NCBI GenBank assembly: GCA_937871985.1
Contig: CALMPB010000411.1
Span: forward strand, 1 to 43,246
Length of the DNA: 43,246 bases
Direction: 5' to 3'
DNA from: an uncultured Burkholderiaceae bacterium
GTDB taxonomy: Bacteria; Pseudomonadota; Gammaproteobacteria; Burkholderiales; Burkholderiaceae
In this document: positions 17,527 to 26,910 of the stretch, in pieces
Layout of the letters: each line of letters begins with the position of its first letter
How positions within the stretch are numbered: position 1 is the first letter of the stretch
Notes under the pieces: generated by a model
What the model was told of the DNA's origin: nothing
Databases searched by the model: none
The model's input: only the letters and a program-made list of their open reading frames with translations
Made by a program: the position numbers and the translations under genes

Positions 17527-18225
17527 ATGCTGCAAGCCAAGTCAATACACCAATACTACGGCGGCAGCCATATCCTTCGCGACGTCTCGCTCTCGCTGGA
17601 ACAGGGAGAATGCCTGGCGCTTCTGGGCCGCAACGGCGTCGGCAAGACCACGCTTCTGAAATGCCTGATGGGCGTGGTTCCCATCGCCTCGGGCAGCATC
17701 GAACTGGATCGCAGCCCCATCACACGCATGGCCCCCCATCTGCGCGCCGCGCTGGGCATGGCCTATGTGCCGCAGGGGCGCGACATTTTTTCCCGGCTTA
17801 CCGTCGAGGAAAACATCCTGATGGGCCTGGCCTCCAAGCCCGCGGCCCGCGCCCGCCGCATCAAACAGGAGATATTCGATCTATTCCCGGTCCTCGAGAC
17901 CATGCTGGCCCGGCGCGGCGGCGACCTGTCGGGGGGCCAACAGCAGCAGCTTGCCATTGCGCGGGCGCTGGTGGCAGAACCCCGGTTCATTCTCCTGGAC
18001 GAACCGACCGAGGGCATCCAGCCGTCCATCATCAAGGATATCGCCAAGGTGATCCGGCTGCTGCGCGAACGGGGCGACATCGGCATCCTGCTATGCGAGC
18101 AGTATTTCGATTTTGCCCGCGAACTGGCCGACAGATTCATCGTCCTGTCGCGCGGCGAAGTGGTCTCGGCGGGCGACAAGACCCAGATCGACAGCGATGA
18201 TGTGCGCCGGCATTTGTCGGCGTAA
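17527..18225 (+). CDS. urtE: Urea ABC transporter ATP-binding protein UrtE
   Basis: A 232-residue ABC ATPase of LivF type. Walker A is GRNGVGKTT, the signature LSGGQQQQLAIARAL, Walker B FILLDEPTEGIQPS, and the switch region is LLCEQYFDFA. Here a Gln replaces the switch-loop His, as in other LivF/UrtE proteins. MGVVPIASGSIELD and LGMAYVPQGRDIFSRLTVEENI fit UrtE. It partners UrtD. One base separates its ATG from the urtD stop; ureD follows after 36 bases, so transport and urease genes are likely read as one unit. Confidence 0.96.
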   Translation: MLQAKSIHQYYGGSHILRDVSLSLEQGECLALLGRNGVGKTTLLKCLMGVVPIASGSIELDRSPITRMAPHLRAALGMAYVPQGRDIFSRLTVEENILMGLASKPAARARRIKQEIFDLFPVLETMLARRGGDLSGGQQQQLAIARALVAEPRFILLDEPTEGIQPSIIKDIAKVIRLLRERGDIGILLCEQYFDFARELADRFIVLSRGEVVSAGDKTQIDSDDVRRHLSA

Positions 18226-18261
18226 TATACGCAAGATCAACCGATCACGAGACTCCTGGAC

Positions 18262-19116
18262 ATGGCCGCGCTTCCGGACGAATGGCATGCCGCGCTGCAG
18301 CTCTCTTTTTTGCGCCAAGAACAGCGCAAGACCGTGCTTGCGAAGCGCAAGCACGAAGGCCCCCTGCTCGTCCAGAAAGCGCTCTACCCCGAAGGGCCGC
18401 AAGTCTGCCATGTCACCATCCTGCACCCGCCATCGGGCATAGCCGGCGGCGACACCCTTTCCATAAGCATCCATGTCGGCCAGGATGCACATGCCTTGCT
18501 GACCACCCCGGGAGCGACGCGCTGGTACAAGGCGAACGGCAAGCACTCGGCCCAGGACGTCGACATCCGCATCGAGCCGGGCGCGCGCCTGGACTGGCTG
18601 CCGCAGGAAAACATCTTTTTCGAACAGGCCAATGCCCGGGCAAGCACCCGGCTGCATCTGCAGACCGGCGCCAGCGCCATAGGTTGGGAAATCACGCAAT
18701 TGGGCAGCATTCAAAAACCGTCGCACTGGGACGAAGGGCGTATTTCGCTCAATACGCAGATTTCACTAAATGGGCGCCTCATATGGCTGGATGCCGGAGA
18801 ACTGGGTGCGGACAGCCCTATTCGCCGCAGCGCCAACGGGTTGTCCGGCTATCCCGTACTGGCAACCCTGTGGGCGTTCGGAACCGGCCTGACCGCCGAA
18901 CAGGTCGACGGCCTGGCCCAGGACCTGCCCTGGACCGACACCCTGCGCATGGGCCTGACCCATATGCCGCAGGAAAACGGACAAGGGCTCTGTCTTGTCC
19001 GGGCGCTGGGCCTGCATGCGCAGGACGTAAAAAACAAGCTTATCGAGCTATGGCAGCGCTTGCGGCCCTTGCTGCTGGATATCGACGGCGCCCCCCTGCG
19101 CCTGTGGAAAACCTGA
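18262..19116 (+). CDS. ureD: Urease accessory protein UreD
   Basis: A 284-residue protein matching the UreD/UreH family: FLRQEQRKTVLAKRKHEGPLLVQKALYPEG near the N-terminus, then HPPSGIAGGDTLSI and TPGATRWYKANG. The LDWLPQENIFFEQANA segment follows further on. UreD is the scaffold of the UreDFG complex that docks on apo-urease and carries nickel through an internal channel. It opens the urease half of the cluster, 36 bases after urtE and 12 bases before ureA, consistent with co-transcription. Length is normal. No unusual feature. Confidence 0.95.
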   Translation: MAALPDEWHAALQLSFLRQEQRKTVLAKRKHEGPLLVQKALYPEGPQVCHVTILHPPSGIAGGDTLSISIHVGQDAHALLTTPGATRWYKANGKHSAQDVDIRIEPGARLDWLPQENIFFEQANARASTRLHLQTGASAIGWEITQLGSIQKPSHWDEGRISLNTQISLNGRLIWLDAGELGADSPIRRSANGLSGYPVLATLWAFGTGLTAEQVDGLAQDLPWTDTLRMGLTHMPQENGQGLCLVRALGLHAQDVKNKLIELWQRLRPLLLDIDGAPLRLWKT

Positions 19117-19128
19117 AAGGAAACATCG

Positions 19129-19431
19129 ATGGAACTTACCCCCCGAGAAAAGGACAAGCTGCTTATCTTCACGGCGGCGCTGCTTGCCGAGCGGCGCAAA
19201 GCGCGCGGCGTGAAGCTCAACTACCCGGAAGCGGTGGCGCTGATAAGCGCCGCTCTGATGGAAGGCGCGCGCGACGGCCGGACAGTGGCGGAACTCATGC
19301 ATTACGGCACGACCATCCTCACGCGCGACGACGTCATGCAGGGCATACCCGAAATGATTCCCGACGTTCAAGTGGAAGCCACCTTCCCGGACGGCACCAA
19401 ACTCATCACCGTGCATCACCCCATCATCTGA
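19129..19431 (+). CDS. ureA: Urease subunit gamma
   Basis: The 100-residue sequence ([20 protein letters not shown]) is a canonical UreA. Conserved blocks are [31 protein letters not shown] and [20 protein letters not shown]. It is the smallest structural subunit of the (UreABC)3 urease. An AGGAAA ribosome site precedes the ATG. Unlike the simplest ureABC arrangement, a ureJ/hupE gene is placed between it and ureB. Confidence 0.97.
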   Translation: MELTPREKDKLLIFTAALLAERRKARGVKLNYPEAVALISAALMEGARDGRTVAELMHYGTTILTRDDVMQGIPEMIPDVQVEATFPDGTKLITVHHPII

Positions 19432-19477
19432 ACCACAACGCCATCCGTGCGCAACCTTTGAATTTCCGGAGCCTTCC

Positions 19478-20101
19478 ATGACTATCCGCTCTTCGCTTCG
19501 CGCCGCCGGCGTCTTCGCCGCCCGCACCCTTGGCCTGGCCTTGCTGGCGCAGGCCGCCGCCTTCGCGCACCCCGGCCACGAACTGCCCATAGCCGGCAGC
19601 ATGCTTGCCGCGGGCTTCGTGCATCCCCTTACGGGGCTGGACCACCTGTGCGCCATGATCGCCGTGGGGCTCTGGGCCGCGTCGACGCATGAAAATATCA
19701 AACAGGCCATCTGGACCCCCGTCAGCTTCCTGTGCCTGCTGCTTTGCGGCGCGCTCATGGGCATCGCCGGCATGGGCGGGGCCGGCGCCGAACCGATGAT
19801 CATGGCATCGCTCTTCGTGCTGGGGCTGCTGGTTGCAAGCCGCCGATCCATGCCCGGCTGGGCCGCCGCGGCGCTTGTCGGCCTTTTCGCAGTATTCCAC
19901 GGCATCGCGCATGGGGCCGAGCTTCCCGCCAACGGCAGCGCCGCCGCCTTCATCGCTGGATTCATGCTTAGCACGTTGATGCTGCACGGAGTGGGACTGG
20001 CCGCCGGATTCGCCTTGAAACGGCGTGGCGCATGGCTGACGCGCATGGCCGGCGTCGGCATCGCCGCCTACGGCGTCGCCCTGTTCACCATGGCCGCCTG
20101 A
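19478..20101 (+). CDS. ureJ: HupE/UreJ family membrane protein (putative nickel permease)
   Basis: A 207-residue membrane protein with an N-terminal signal-like helix ending at [10 protein letters not shown] and about six further hydrophobic segments. The HPGHE stretch just after the cleavage region and [20 protein letters not shown] are the hallmark His/Asp-containing motifs of HupE/Ure[12 protein letters not shown] lies in a later helix. The family imports nickel for hydrogenase or urease. Its place between ureA and ureB ties it to urease metallation. A GGAG site precedes the ATG. Nickel as substrate follows from family and context; it has not been tested in this sequence. Confidence 0.92.
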   Translation: MTIRSSLRAAGVFAARTLGLALLAQAAAFAHPGHELPIAGSMLAAGFVHPLTGLDHLCAMIAVGLWAASTHENIKQAIWTPVSFLCLLLCGALMGIAGMGGAGAEPMIMASLFVLGLLVASRRSMPGWAAAALVGLFAVFHGIAHGAELPANGSAAAFIAGFMLSTLMLHGVGLAAGFALKRRGAWLTRMAGVGIAAYGVALFTMAA

Positions 20102-20132
20102 CCCAGGCGCCACACATTCTTGGAGAACCAGA

Positions 20133-20441
20133 ATGATTCCAGGCGAAATACTAGTCGAGCCCGGCCATATCGAGTTGAACAGACAACGCGCAACCCGCAG
20201 CCTCGACGTCGTCAACACCGGCGACCGCCCCGTGCAGGTGGGCTCGCATTACCATTTTGCGGAAACCAATTCGGCGCTGCAGTTCGACCGCGCCGCCGCC
20301 CGGGGCTGCCGCCTGAATATTGCCGCGGGCACTGCGGTACGATTCGAGCCCGGCCAGAAACGAACCGTTGAAATCGTCGAGCTGGCGGGCGACCGCCATG
20401 TATACGGTTTTCATGGCGACGTCATGGGAGCACTGCGATGA
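20133..20441 (+). CDS. ureB: Urease subunit beta
   Basis: The 102-residue product shows the UreB pattern: [55 protein letters not shown] and [10 protein letters not shown]. It is a structural subunit of urease. GGAG lies eight bases before the ATG. Its TGA overlaps the ureC ATG by four bases, so the two subunits are translationally coupled. Confidence 0.97.
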   Translation: MIPGEILVEPGHIELNRQRATRSLDVVNTGDRPVQVGSHYHFAETNSALQFDRAAARGCRLNIAAGTAVRFEPGQKRTVEIVELAGDRHVYGFHGDVMGALR

Positions 20442-22153
20442 CCGAGATCTCACGCCGCGCCTATGTCGAGATGTTCGGTCCGACCTTCGCCAACGGAACC
20501 GGGGATCGCGTGCGCCTGGCCGACACCCAGTTGCTGGCGCAGGTCGAAAAAGACCACACCGTGTTCGGAGAGGAAGTGAAGTTCGGCGGCGGCAAGGTCA
20601 TCCGCGACGGCATGGGCCAAAGCCAGCGCGCAAGCGCCGATTGCGCCGATACCGTCATTACCAATGCGCTCATCATCGATGCCGTTACGGGCATTATCAA
20701 GGCCGATATCGGCATCAAGCACGGCCTGATCACCGCCATCGGCAAGGCCGGCAACCCTGACATACAGCCGGGCGTCACCATCGTGGTGGGGCCGGCCACC
20801 GAGGTCATCGCGGGCGAAGGCATGATCGTTACAGCCGGAGCCGTGGATTCGCACATCCACTTCATCTGCCCGCAACAAATCGACGAAGCGCTGGCCAGCG
20901 GCGTCACGACCATGATAGGCGGCGGCACAGGCCCGGCCACGGGGACGCTGGCCACGACCTGCACGCCGGGCCCCTGGCATATCGCCTCGATGCTTAGCGC
21001 GCTGGACGCCTTTCCCATGAACATCGGCCTGCTGGGCAAGGGCAACGCCAGCGATCCACGCCCATTGTTCGAGCAGGTCGAGGCGGGCGCCATAGGACTG
21101 AAGCTGCACGAAGACTGGGGCACGACTCCCTCGGCCATCGATACCTGCCTGGGCGTCGCCGAGAAAACCGACGTCCAGGTTGCCATTCATAGCGACACGC
21201 TGAACGAGTCGGGCTTCGTCGAAGACACCTTCCGCGCATTCAAGGGCCGCACCATCCATTCCTTCCACACCGAAGGCGCCGGCGGCGGCCATGCGCCCGA
21301 CATCATCCGCGCCGCCGGCATGCCCAACGTCCTGCCGGCATCCACCAACCCCACCATGCCCTTTACCGCCAACACCATGGATGAGCACCTGGACATGCTG
21401 ATGGTGTGCCACCACCTGGACCCGTCCATTGCCGAGGACGTCGCCTTCGCGGAAAGCCGCATTCGCCGCGAAACGATCGCGGCCGAGGACATCCTGCACG
21501 ACCTGGGCGCGTTTTCCATCATGAGCTCGGATTCGCAAGCCATGGGCCGTGTCGGCGAGGTCGTCCTGCGCACCTGGCAGACCGCCGACAAAATGAAGGC
21601 CCAACTGGGCGCCCTGGAGGGCGACAGCGCGCGCGCCGACAATGAACGCATCAAACGCTACATTGCCAAATACACCATCAACCCGGCGCTGGCCCATGGA
21701 ATCGCGCATAAAGTCGGCTCGCTCGAACCGGGCAAGCTGGCCGACATCGTGCTGTGGCGGCCGGCATTTTTCGGCGTGAAGCCCAGCCTCGTCCTTAAAG
21801 GCGGAATGATCGCGGCCGCTCACATGGGCGATCCGGGCGCTTCCATCGCCACGCCTCAGCCCGTGCATTTCCGCCCCATGTTCGGCAGTTTCGGCAAGGC
21901 CGTCAAGACATCGCTCACCTTCGTTTCCCAGGCTGGGCTGGCGAACCCGCAAGTGCATGCGCTGGGCCTGACCAAGACGCTTGAAGCAGTGCACGGCTGC
22001 CGCAGCGTAAAAAAGAAGGACATGGTGCGCAACAACTGGCTGCCCCATATCACCGTCGATCCGCAAACCTACCAGGTCATGGCGGACGGCCGGCTGCTGA
22101 GCTGCGAACCGGCCACCGTCCTGCCCATGGCTCAACGCTACTTTCTATTCTGA
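20438..22153 (+). CDS. ureC: Urease subunit alpha (catalytic)
   Basis: A full-length 571-residue UreC. The nickel and catalytic residues align with the Klebsiella enzyme at a constant offset of five. They are His139 and His141 ([11 protein letters not shown]), the carbamylated Lys222 and His224 (GLKLHEDWG), and the flap Cys324 with catalytic His325 (MVCHHLD). Nothing essential appears missing, so an active enzyme is expected: urea plus water to ammonia and carbamate in the cytoplasm. It overlaps ureB by four bases, and ureE starts two bases after its stop. Confidence 0.98.
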   Translation: MTEISRRAYVEMFGPTFANGTGDRVRLADTQLLAQVEKDHTVFGEEVKFGGGKVIRDGMGQSQRASADCADTVITNALIIDAVTGIIKADIGIKHGLITAIGKAGNPDIQPGVTIVVGPATEVIAGEGMIVTAGAVDSHIHFICPQQIDEALASGVTTMIGGGTGPATGTLATTCTPGPWHIASMLSALDAFPMNIGLLGKGNASDPRPLFEQVEAGAIGLKLHEDWGTTPSAIDTCLGVAEKTDVQVAIHSDTLNESGFVEDTFRAFKGRTIHSFHTEGAGGGHAPDIIRAAGMPNVLPASTNPTMPFTANTMDEHLDMLMVCHHLDPSIAEDVAFAESRIRRETIAAEDILHDLGAFSIMSSDSQAMGRVGEVVLRTWQTADKMKAQLGALEGDSARADNERIKRYIAKYTINPALAHGIAHKVGSLEPGKLADIVLWRPAFFGVKPSLVLKGGMIAAAHMGDPGASIATPQPVHFRPMFGSFGKAVKTSLTFVSQAGLANPQVHALGLTKTLEAVHGCRSVKKKDMVRNNWLPHITVDPQTYQVMADGRLLSCEPATVLPMAQRYFLF

Positions 22154-22155
22154 TC

Positions 22156-22839
22156 ATGCGCATCGTCAAAAAACACCTGCATGGCGTCAACGTCGCCGCG
22201 GCGCTGACCCGCAACGCCCCCAGGGCCGTCCTGCCGTTCGAGCTGCGGCGCCGCAGCCGGCAAAAGCTTACCCTGGACACCGGCGAAGAGATCGGCCTTG
22301 CTCTTTTGCAGGGCACGGTTCTGGCCCACGGCGATCTGCTCCTGGCCGACGACGGGAAATTCATCGTCGTCCAGGCCGCCCCGCAATCCGTCCTGAGGGT
22401 AACGGCCGGCACCGCGACGCAACTGACGCGCGCCGCCTACCATCTTGGCAACCGGCATGTGCCGCTGGAAATCGGCGAGGCTTATCTGCAACTGGAGCAC
22501 GACCCGGTGCTCATGGACATGCTGAAGAAGATAAAAGGCGTGGCCGTCGAGCAGGTCGAGGCGCCGTTCGAGCCCGAGACCGGCGCCTACGGCGGCGGCC
22601 ACAAGCATGGCCACGACGCCACCTTCGAAGAAGACTACGCCCTGGCCCAGGCGGCCTACGCCGTGCATGATCATGAACATGGCGGCCACGGACACAAGCA
22701 CGAACATGGCCATGGCCACGCCCACGGGCATGATCACGATCACGCCGCCGAACACGAACACGATCATGATCATGGACACGGTAGCCATCATGACGCCAAC
22801 CCGAACCGCCCCGGCCGCTCCGGCGATACGTCCAGATAG
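22156..22839 (+). CDS. ureE: Urease accessory protein UreE with long His-rich tail
   Basis: The 227-residue metallochaperone has the normal UreE fold over about residues 1-150, including a His for nickel in AAYHLGNRHVPLEI. An extended C-terminal tail follows. I count 23 His residues after ETGAYGGG, mostly in alternating His-Gly/Asp/Glu/Lys pairs, interrupted by a short FEEDYALAQAAYAV segment. Such tails bind several nickel ions and may store them. UreE delivers nickel to UreG and then to apo-urease. No strong ribosome site is visible before the ATG, which is two bases after ureC, so translational coupling is likely. Confidence 0.95.
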   Translation: MRIVKKHLHGVNVAAALTRNAPRAVLPFELRRRSRQKLTLDTGEEIGLALLQGTVLAHGDLLLADDGKFIVVQAAPQSVLRVTAGTATQLTRAAYHLGNRHVPLEIGEAYLQLEHDPVLMDMLKKIKGVAVEQVEAPFEPETGAYGGGHKHGHDATFEEDYALAQAAYAVHDHEHGGHGHKHEHGHGHAHGHDHDHAAEHEHDHDHGHGSHHDANPNRPGRSGDTSR

Positions 22840-22844
22840 CATCC

Positions 22845-23534
22845 ATGGAAACAGCCCAGCTTGCCGCCCTGCTGCAACTGTCGTCGCCGGCCCTGCCCAT
22901 AGGCGGCTACAGCTATTCGCAGGGCCTGGAAGCGGCCGTCGAAATGAAGATCGTCGTCGACGAAGCCAGCGCCGGCCGCTGGATCGCCGAACAGTTGGAA
23001 CTGGTCGTCGCGCAATGCGAAGCTCCGGTCTGGCTCCTGTTGTTCCAAGGCTGGGCAAGCCGCGATCCGGCCCGTATTTCATATTGGAACGACTGGTTTC
23101 TCGCCTCGCGCGAGACGCGGGAAATGCGCCAGGAAACCGCGCAGATGGGCTGGTCCCTGGCCAGGCTGGCAAAGGATCTGGAATGGGGCGAACCCGACGC
23201 GCTGAACCATCTGCTTGCCCAGGACGCCATCACCCTGCCGGCCGCCCATGCATACGCCGCGCACGCCCTGGGCGTGGATGATCGAACCGGCCTTGCCGCG
23301 TATCTGTTCGCCTGGCTGGAAAACCAGGTCATGGCGGCCGTCAAGACCATCCCGCTGGGGCAGATTGCGGGGCAGCGCATTCTCGACTCCACGCGCCGGC
23401 AAATACCCTCGGTCTACGAAGAAGCCGTGCAAAGGGCCGCGCAAGATCCACCACGCATACATACGCTGGCGCCCCAGTTCGCCATCTTGTCGTCTCGCCA
23501 CGAAAGCCAGTATTCCCGTCTATTCCGCTCTTGA
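22845..23534 (+). CDS. ureF: Urease accessory protein UreF
   Basis: A 229-residue all-helical protein. Typical UreF sequence is [20 protein letters not shown] at the N-terminus, [13 protein letters not shown] in the middle and [19 protein letters not shown] towards the C-terminus. UreF bridges UreD and UreG in the activation complex and gates GTP hydrolysis. It begins five bases after ureE and its end is 11 bases before the chosen ureG ATG. Length is normal. Confidence 0.95.
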   Translation: METAQLAALLQLSSPALPIGGYSYSQGLEAAVEMKIVVDEASAGRWIAEQLELVVAQCEAPVWLLLFQGWASRDPARISYWNDWFLASRETREMRQETAQMGWSLARLAKDLEWGEPDALNHLLAQDAITLPAAHAYAAHALGVDDRTGLAAYLFAWLENQVMAAVKTIPLGQIAGQRILDSTRRQIPSVYEEAVQRAAQDPPRIHTLAPQFAILSSRHESQYSRLFRS

Positions 23535-23545
23535 AAGGCCATGCC

Positions 23546-24199
23546 ATGTTCAGCCCACGCAAAACTTCCGCCGCATCCTCTTTGCGCACCAAGCCCCTGC
23601 CCCCGCTACGCATAGGCGTGGGCGGCCCCGTCGGCTCGGGGAAAACCACGTTGCTGGAAATGCTGTGCAAGCAGATGTCCAAGAAATACGATCTGGTCGC
23701 CATCACCAACGACATCTACACCAAGGAAGACCAGCGTCTGCTCACGGTTTCGGGCGCGCTGCCGCCTGAACGCATCATGGGCGTGGAAACCGGCGGCTGC
23801 CCGCACACCGCCATCCGCGAAGATGCTTCCATCAACCTGGAAGCCATAGACCAGATGCTGAGCCGGTTTCCCGACGCCGATATCGTCTTCGTCGAATCGG
23901 GCGGCGACAATCTGGCTGCCACGTTCAGCCCCGAACTGTCGGACTTGACCCTGTACGTCATCGACGTGGCGGGCGGCGAGAAAATACCGCGCAAAGGCGG
24001 TCCCGGCATAACCAAATCGGATCTGCTGATCATCAACAAGACCGATCTGGCGCCTTATGTCGGCGCTTCTCTCGCCGTCATGGAAGAAGACGCCGGGCGC
24101 ATGCGCGGCGAGCGCCCCTTCGTGATGGGCAGCATCAAAAGCGGCAAAGGCCTGGACGAGATCATTGCCTTCATCGAAGACCGGGGCATGCTGGCGTAG
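23546..24199 (+). CDS. ureG: Urease accessory GTPase UreG
   Basis: The ATG at 23546 gives 217 residues and follows a GAAAGG site; a TTG in frame at 23531 is a less likely start. The P-loop is GPVGSGKT (residues 27-34). The nickel-binding Cys-Pro-His motif is at 85-87 (GGCPHTA), and the base-recognition motif is NKTD. UreG is the SIMIBI-class GTPase that delivers nickel into apo-urease with UreDF and UreE. Last gene of the urt-ure block; its stop is six bases from the stop of the convergent gene, with no clear terminator between. Confidence 0.96.
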   Translation: MFSPRKTSAASSLRTKPLPPLRIGVGGPVGSGKTTLLEMLCKQMSKKYDLVAITNDIYTKEDQRLLTVSGALPPERIMGVETGGCPHTAIREDASINLEAIDQMLSRFPDADIVFVESGGDNLAATFSPELSDLTLYVIDVAGGEKIPRKGGPGITKSDLLIINKTDLAPYVGASLAVMEEDAGRMRGERPFVMGSIKSGKGLDEIIAFIEDRGMLA

Positions 24200-24205
24200 C
24201 GGGAG

Positions 24206-24817
24206 TCATGCAGAACCGGCGGCCACCGTCACCAGATCCAAAGCGTCCGCTTGATCGAATATGCGCCGGACCCGGTCCTGCCACATCTGGGCAAACTGGC
24301 GTTTCTGTTCTTCCGAGGCACCGTCACCCAGGGCGCTGTGCAATGCCGGCATCATTTCGGGCGAGGCCGGAACGGCGGCGGCGTTGAAGCTTACCGTTGC
24401 CTGGGCGCCCGTATCCAGGCGCTGGAATCGAATGGTGCCGTCGATCGGCGCATTGAAGAACAATAGATTGCGCCGGTCGAAACGCCCGCCCAGGCCCTTG
24501 AAGCCGTTGTCCGTGGTGGCCCCGGTAATGAAGGCCGCCACATTGGCCATAACGCCGGTCACGCCGTCCTGCTGGCCATCGCGGAATTCCACCCGGATGG
24601 CGCCGCGCTCCGGCAGCTCGTTGCCGTAAAGCGTTTGCAGCGCCTTCGCGGTCATGAGGTAGGCGCCCGCGACCGTCGGGCACGAATGCCCGGCCAGCTT
24701 GACGATTTCCGGGTAGGAGTAGCGAATGACGCCATCGCTTGCCGCGCCCAGGAATTGGGCCAGGGGATCGCGCAGGGAGATGATGGGGGTCGTATCGAAA
24801 AACGAAGGGAAGCTCAT
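24206..24817 (-). CDS. FmdE-like protein with GHxCP motif, function unknown
   Basis: A 203-residue soluble protein without signal peptide or membrane helix. The segment KLAGHSCPTVAGAYLMTAKAL resembles the GHxCPG...G motif of the FmdE family (named after formylmethanofuran dehydrogenase subunit E), where His and Cys often bind metal. A later GGRFDRRNLLFF could match the family's GKGNL region. The methanogenic enzyme itself is not implied. It is the second gene, 99 bases after the cyanophycin-synthetase-like gene on the same strand, and may be read with it. It is convergent with ureG. The family link is by eye and moderate; the function is unknown. Confidence 0.7.
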   Translation of the reverse strand: MSFPSFFDTTPIISLRDPLAQFLGAASDGVIRYSYPEIVKLAGHSCPTVAGAYLMTAKALQTLYGNELPERGAIRVEFRDGQQDGVTGVMANVAAFITGATTDNGFKGLGGRFDRRNLLFFNAPIDGTIRFQRLDTGAQATVSFNAAAVPASPEMMPALHSALGDGASEEQKRQFAQMWQDRVRRIFDQADALDLVTVAAGSA

Positions 24818-24916
24818 GATGTGTTCCTGGTTTCTATGACGAAACTATAGTGCCCGCGCACCGAAAACACGCTAGAACCCGGACGGCAAACATGGATACC
24901 CGATGCGTGCAGAACC

Positions 24917-26725
24917 CTAAGCGCCGAACGAAGCCGCCAGGCGCTGCGCCAGTCGATCCGTGCGCTCTTGCGCCGCCTCGCCCGAGCCCGCGCCAACGGC
25001 CACGCACTCTCCCTCGATCCGTTCGGCAAAATCGAACCTGTCCACCGGAAGGCCGGTTTCGAGCAGTTCGTCCGTTTGCGCCACCAGGATCAACGCGCCG
25101 ACTTCCTTGTTCATAAGCAGCGCCATGGTGCGCGCGAAAAGCCCTCGAACCGCCATGGGCATCACGCGTCCGTCCGGCTCCAGGGTTTCGGCATGGGTGG
25201 TTACGTAGCAGGCATGCCCCTGGCCTATCCATTGTTGCTGCACGACAAGAGCCCTGGCTGCCGCATTCCTGCCGCCCACCACCACTCCGATGGGAATGCG
25301 GCCGTCGCCATGCATGATCCGACGCATCAACGCCTGCAAGGTATCCAGCGAACTTTGGCTGGCGCCCAGCAGCGGAGCCACATTGACCTCGTTGATGGCC
25401 GCGCCGTTCTCGTGCCAGGGACGCGTGATATCCGAAGAAATAATATCGACGCCGGCAATGTCCAGCCCGAAAAGCGCCGCCGCCTGAACCGCTATGGCCA
25501 CGTTGTCGGCATGCAATGTCGTTGTATAGTCCACGTCCAGGCCGCCCCACTGCGTCGACTCGATACGGCGCAGCGGCGCCCATTGACCGGCGTCCAGCAC
25601 AGTATCCATTGTCAGCCCGGCACGGGCCAGCGCTTCCTCGGCCTGGTCATCCTGCGGGTAGCGCGGCTGCCGGTTCCAGGCCGGCGTATCCATTTGCCGC
25701 TCGTTGGCCGCCTGTATGCATTGCGCGACCGTCATCCGGCCATCGCCCTCGACGGCAATGGGCATGCGCTTTACCGTATACAGAACCTGCCCTCGCACGA
25801 CCAGAAGGCGATGGCAAACGCCGGGGATGGCGCGTTCGACCAGCACATGCCCGGAGAACTGCGCCGCATGCCGGAAAGCCTGACGCAGCGCCTCCTCGGA
25901 ATCCACATCGACCGTAACGCCCTCGCCGCGATCGCGGTCGGCTGGCTTCACGACCAGGGGGCCGCCAAGACTCTGCGCGGCCTCCACGGCACTGTCTTCG
26001 TCCAGAACCAGATGATGATCGGGCACCGGCAGCCCCGCCTGGCGCATCCATTGCGCCGCCATGAATTTGTGCTGGGCCGCTTCGGCGCCTATCAGGGAAT
26101 CCGTCCCCGCCTTGCTGCGCTGGATACGCAGCGCGTGCCGGCCCCAGCCAAGCTGGAAAATGCAATTGCCCAGATGCCGCCATGGCACGCCGCACTCTCC
26201 CGCGGTGCGCAGCATATGGATGGTTGATTTTCCCGCCGGCAATATGGACAGCAAGGGCTGCAGCACGCGCTCCTGCAGTTGCTGGTACAGCGCCTCGGGC
26301 CTGGCCGGAAGGCTGGAAGCAACCGCCGCCTCCAGGATGAGGGTAGTGGCCGAGTTATAGGCCAGATGAGAGGACTGCACCGGGATAAAATCCACGCGCG
26401 GCACCGCAACCGTGCATAGCCAGGCGCCCGGATGATCGGCGTCGGCGCGGCACGACAGGATGCGGCCCGGTTCGAACACGGGAATGCGCGCGGCGCGCTG
26501 CAGCCCGGCGGCTATTTGCAGAATGCGCCACATCAGCCGGATTGCGCCATTGGCCTCGTGCTCATCGCCGCCCTGCAGCGGAATGGCCAGCTTCCGGGAC
26601 AGCCAGGCATCGAACGCCGCCCAATCGATGTTGGATGGGCACTGGCCTATCCGGATCGTCAATGTCTGATCCGGCTGGCGCAAGCCGTAATGGAAACCCG
26701 CGTAGTTCAAACTGTCGACGATCAT
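24917..26725 (-). CDS. Cyanophycin-synthetase-like ATP-grasp protein with degenerate, shortened Mur-ligase part
   Basis: From the preferred ATG (26725, MIVDSLNYAGFHYGLRQ) it is 602 residues; a start at 26830 would add 35. Residues 1-200 resemble the CphA N-domain. Residues 205-450 are a CphA-type ATP-grasp domain: KFMAAQWMRQAGLPVP, GGPLVVKPADRDRGEGV, VERAIPGVCHRLLVV and the metal-binding INEVN. At about 472 the family sequence GRIPIxxVTGTNGKTT becomes GRIPIGVVVGGRNAAARAL, so the Mur-ligase ATP loop is lost. Only about 130 residues follow, against roughly 380 in CphA. Normal CphA adds Asp by the ATP-grasp half and Arg by the Mur half; here only the first chemistry looks possible. Confidence 0.85.
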   Translation of the reverse strand: MIVDSLNYAGFHYGLRQPDQTLTIRIGQCPSNIDWAAFDAWLSRKLAIPLQGGDEHEANGAIRLMWRILQIAAGLQRAARIPVFEPGRILSCRADADHPGAWLCTVAVPRVDFIPVQSSHLAYNSATTLILEAAVASSLPARPEALYQQLQERVLQPLLSILPAGKSTIHMLRTAGECGVPWRHLGNCIFQLGWGRHALRIQRSKAGTDSLIGAEAAQHKFMAAQWMRQAGLPVPDHHLVLDEDSAVEAAQSLGGPLVVKPADRDRGEGVTVDVDSEEALRQAFRHAAQFSGHVLVERAIPGVCHRLLVVRGQVLYTVKRMPIAVEGDGRMTVAQCIQAANERQMDTPAWNRQPRYPQDDQAEEALARAGLTMDTVLDAGQWAPLRRIESTQWGGLDVDYTTTLHADNVAIAVQAAALFGLDIAGVDIISSDITRPWHENGAAINEVNVAPLLGASQSSLDTLQALMRRIMHGDGRIPIGVVVGGRNAAARALVVQQQWIGQGHACYVTTHAETLEPDGRVMPMAVRGLFARTMALLMNKEVGALILVAQTDELLETGLPVDRFDFAERIEGECVAVGAGSGEAAQERTDRLAQRLAASFGA

Positions 26726-26910
26726 GGCCTGCTTTTGTATGTGATTGGGTTCGGTGCCCGGATTGTTTCGCCAACTATACCGAAAAGACGGCAAGCCGCG
26801 CGGGACGAGCCCAACCGCCTTACCCATCATGCCAAAAGGGTTTCAGCTGTAAAATTCCAACGCTTCGCCCAGCCCCCCTTTATCAGCCCATTCAACCCTA
26901 ACCACCGCCC

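Noticed and set aside
20450..22135. Minus-strand open frame (561 codons) opposite ureC
   Set aside because: ureC is full length with all catalytic residues, and the opposite frame shows no family motif and no ribosome site; it is a codon-bias shadow.
22660..22800. Repetitive CAT/CAC-rich DNA as a possible repeat array or CRISPR-like element
   Set aside because: It is in frame and encodes the His-rich tail of UreE; there are no regular spacers.
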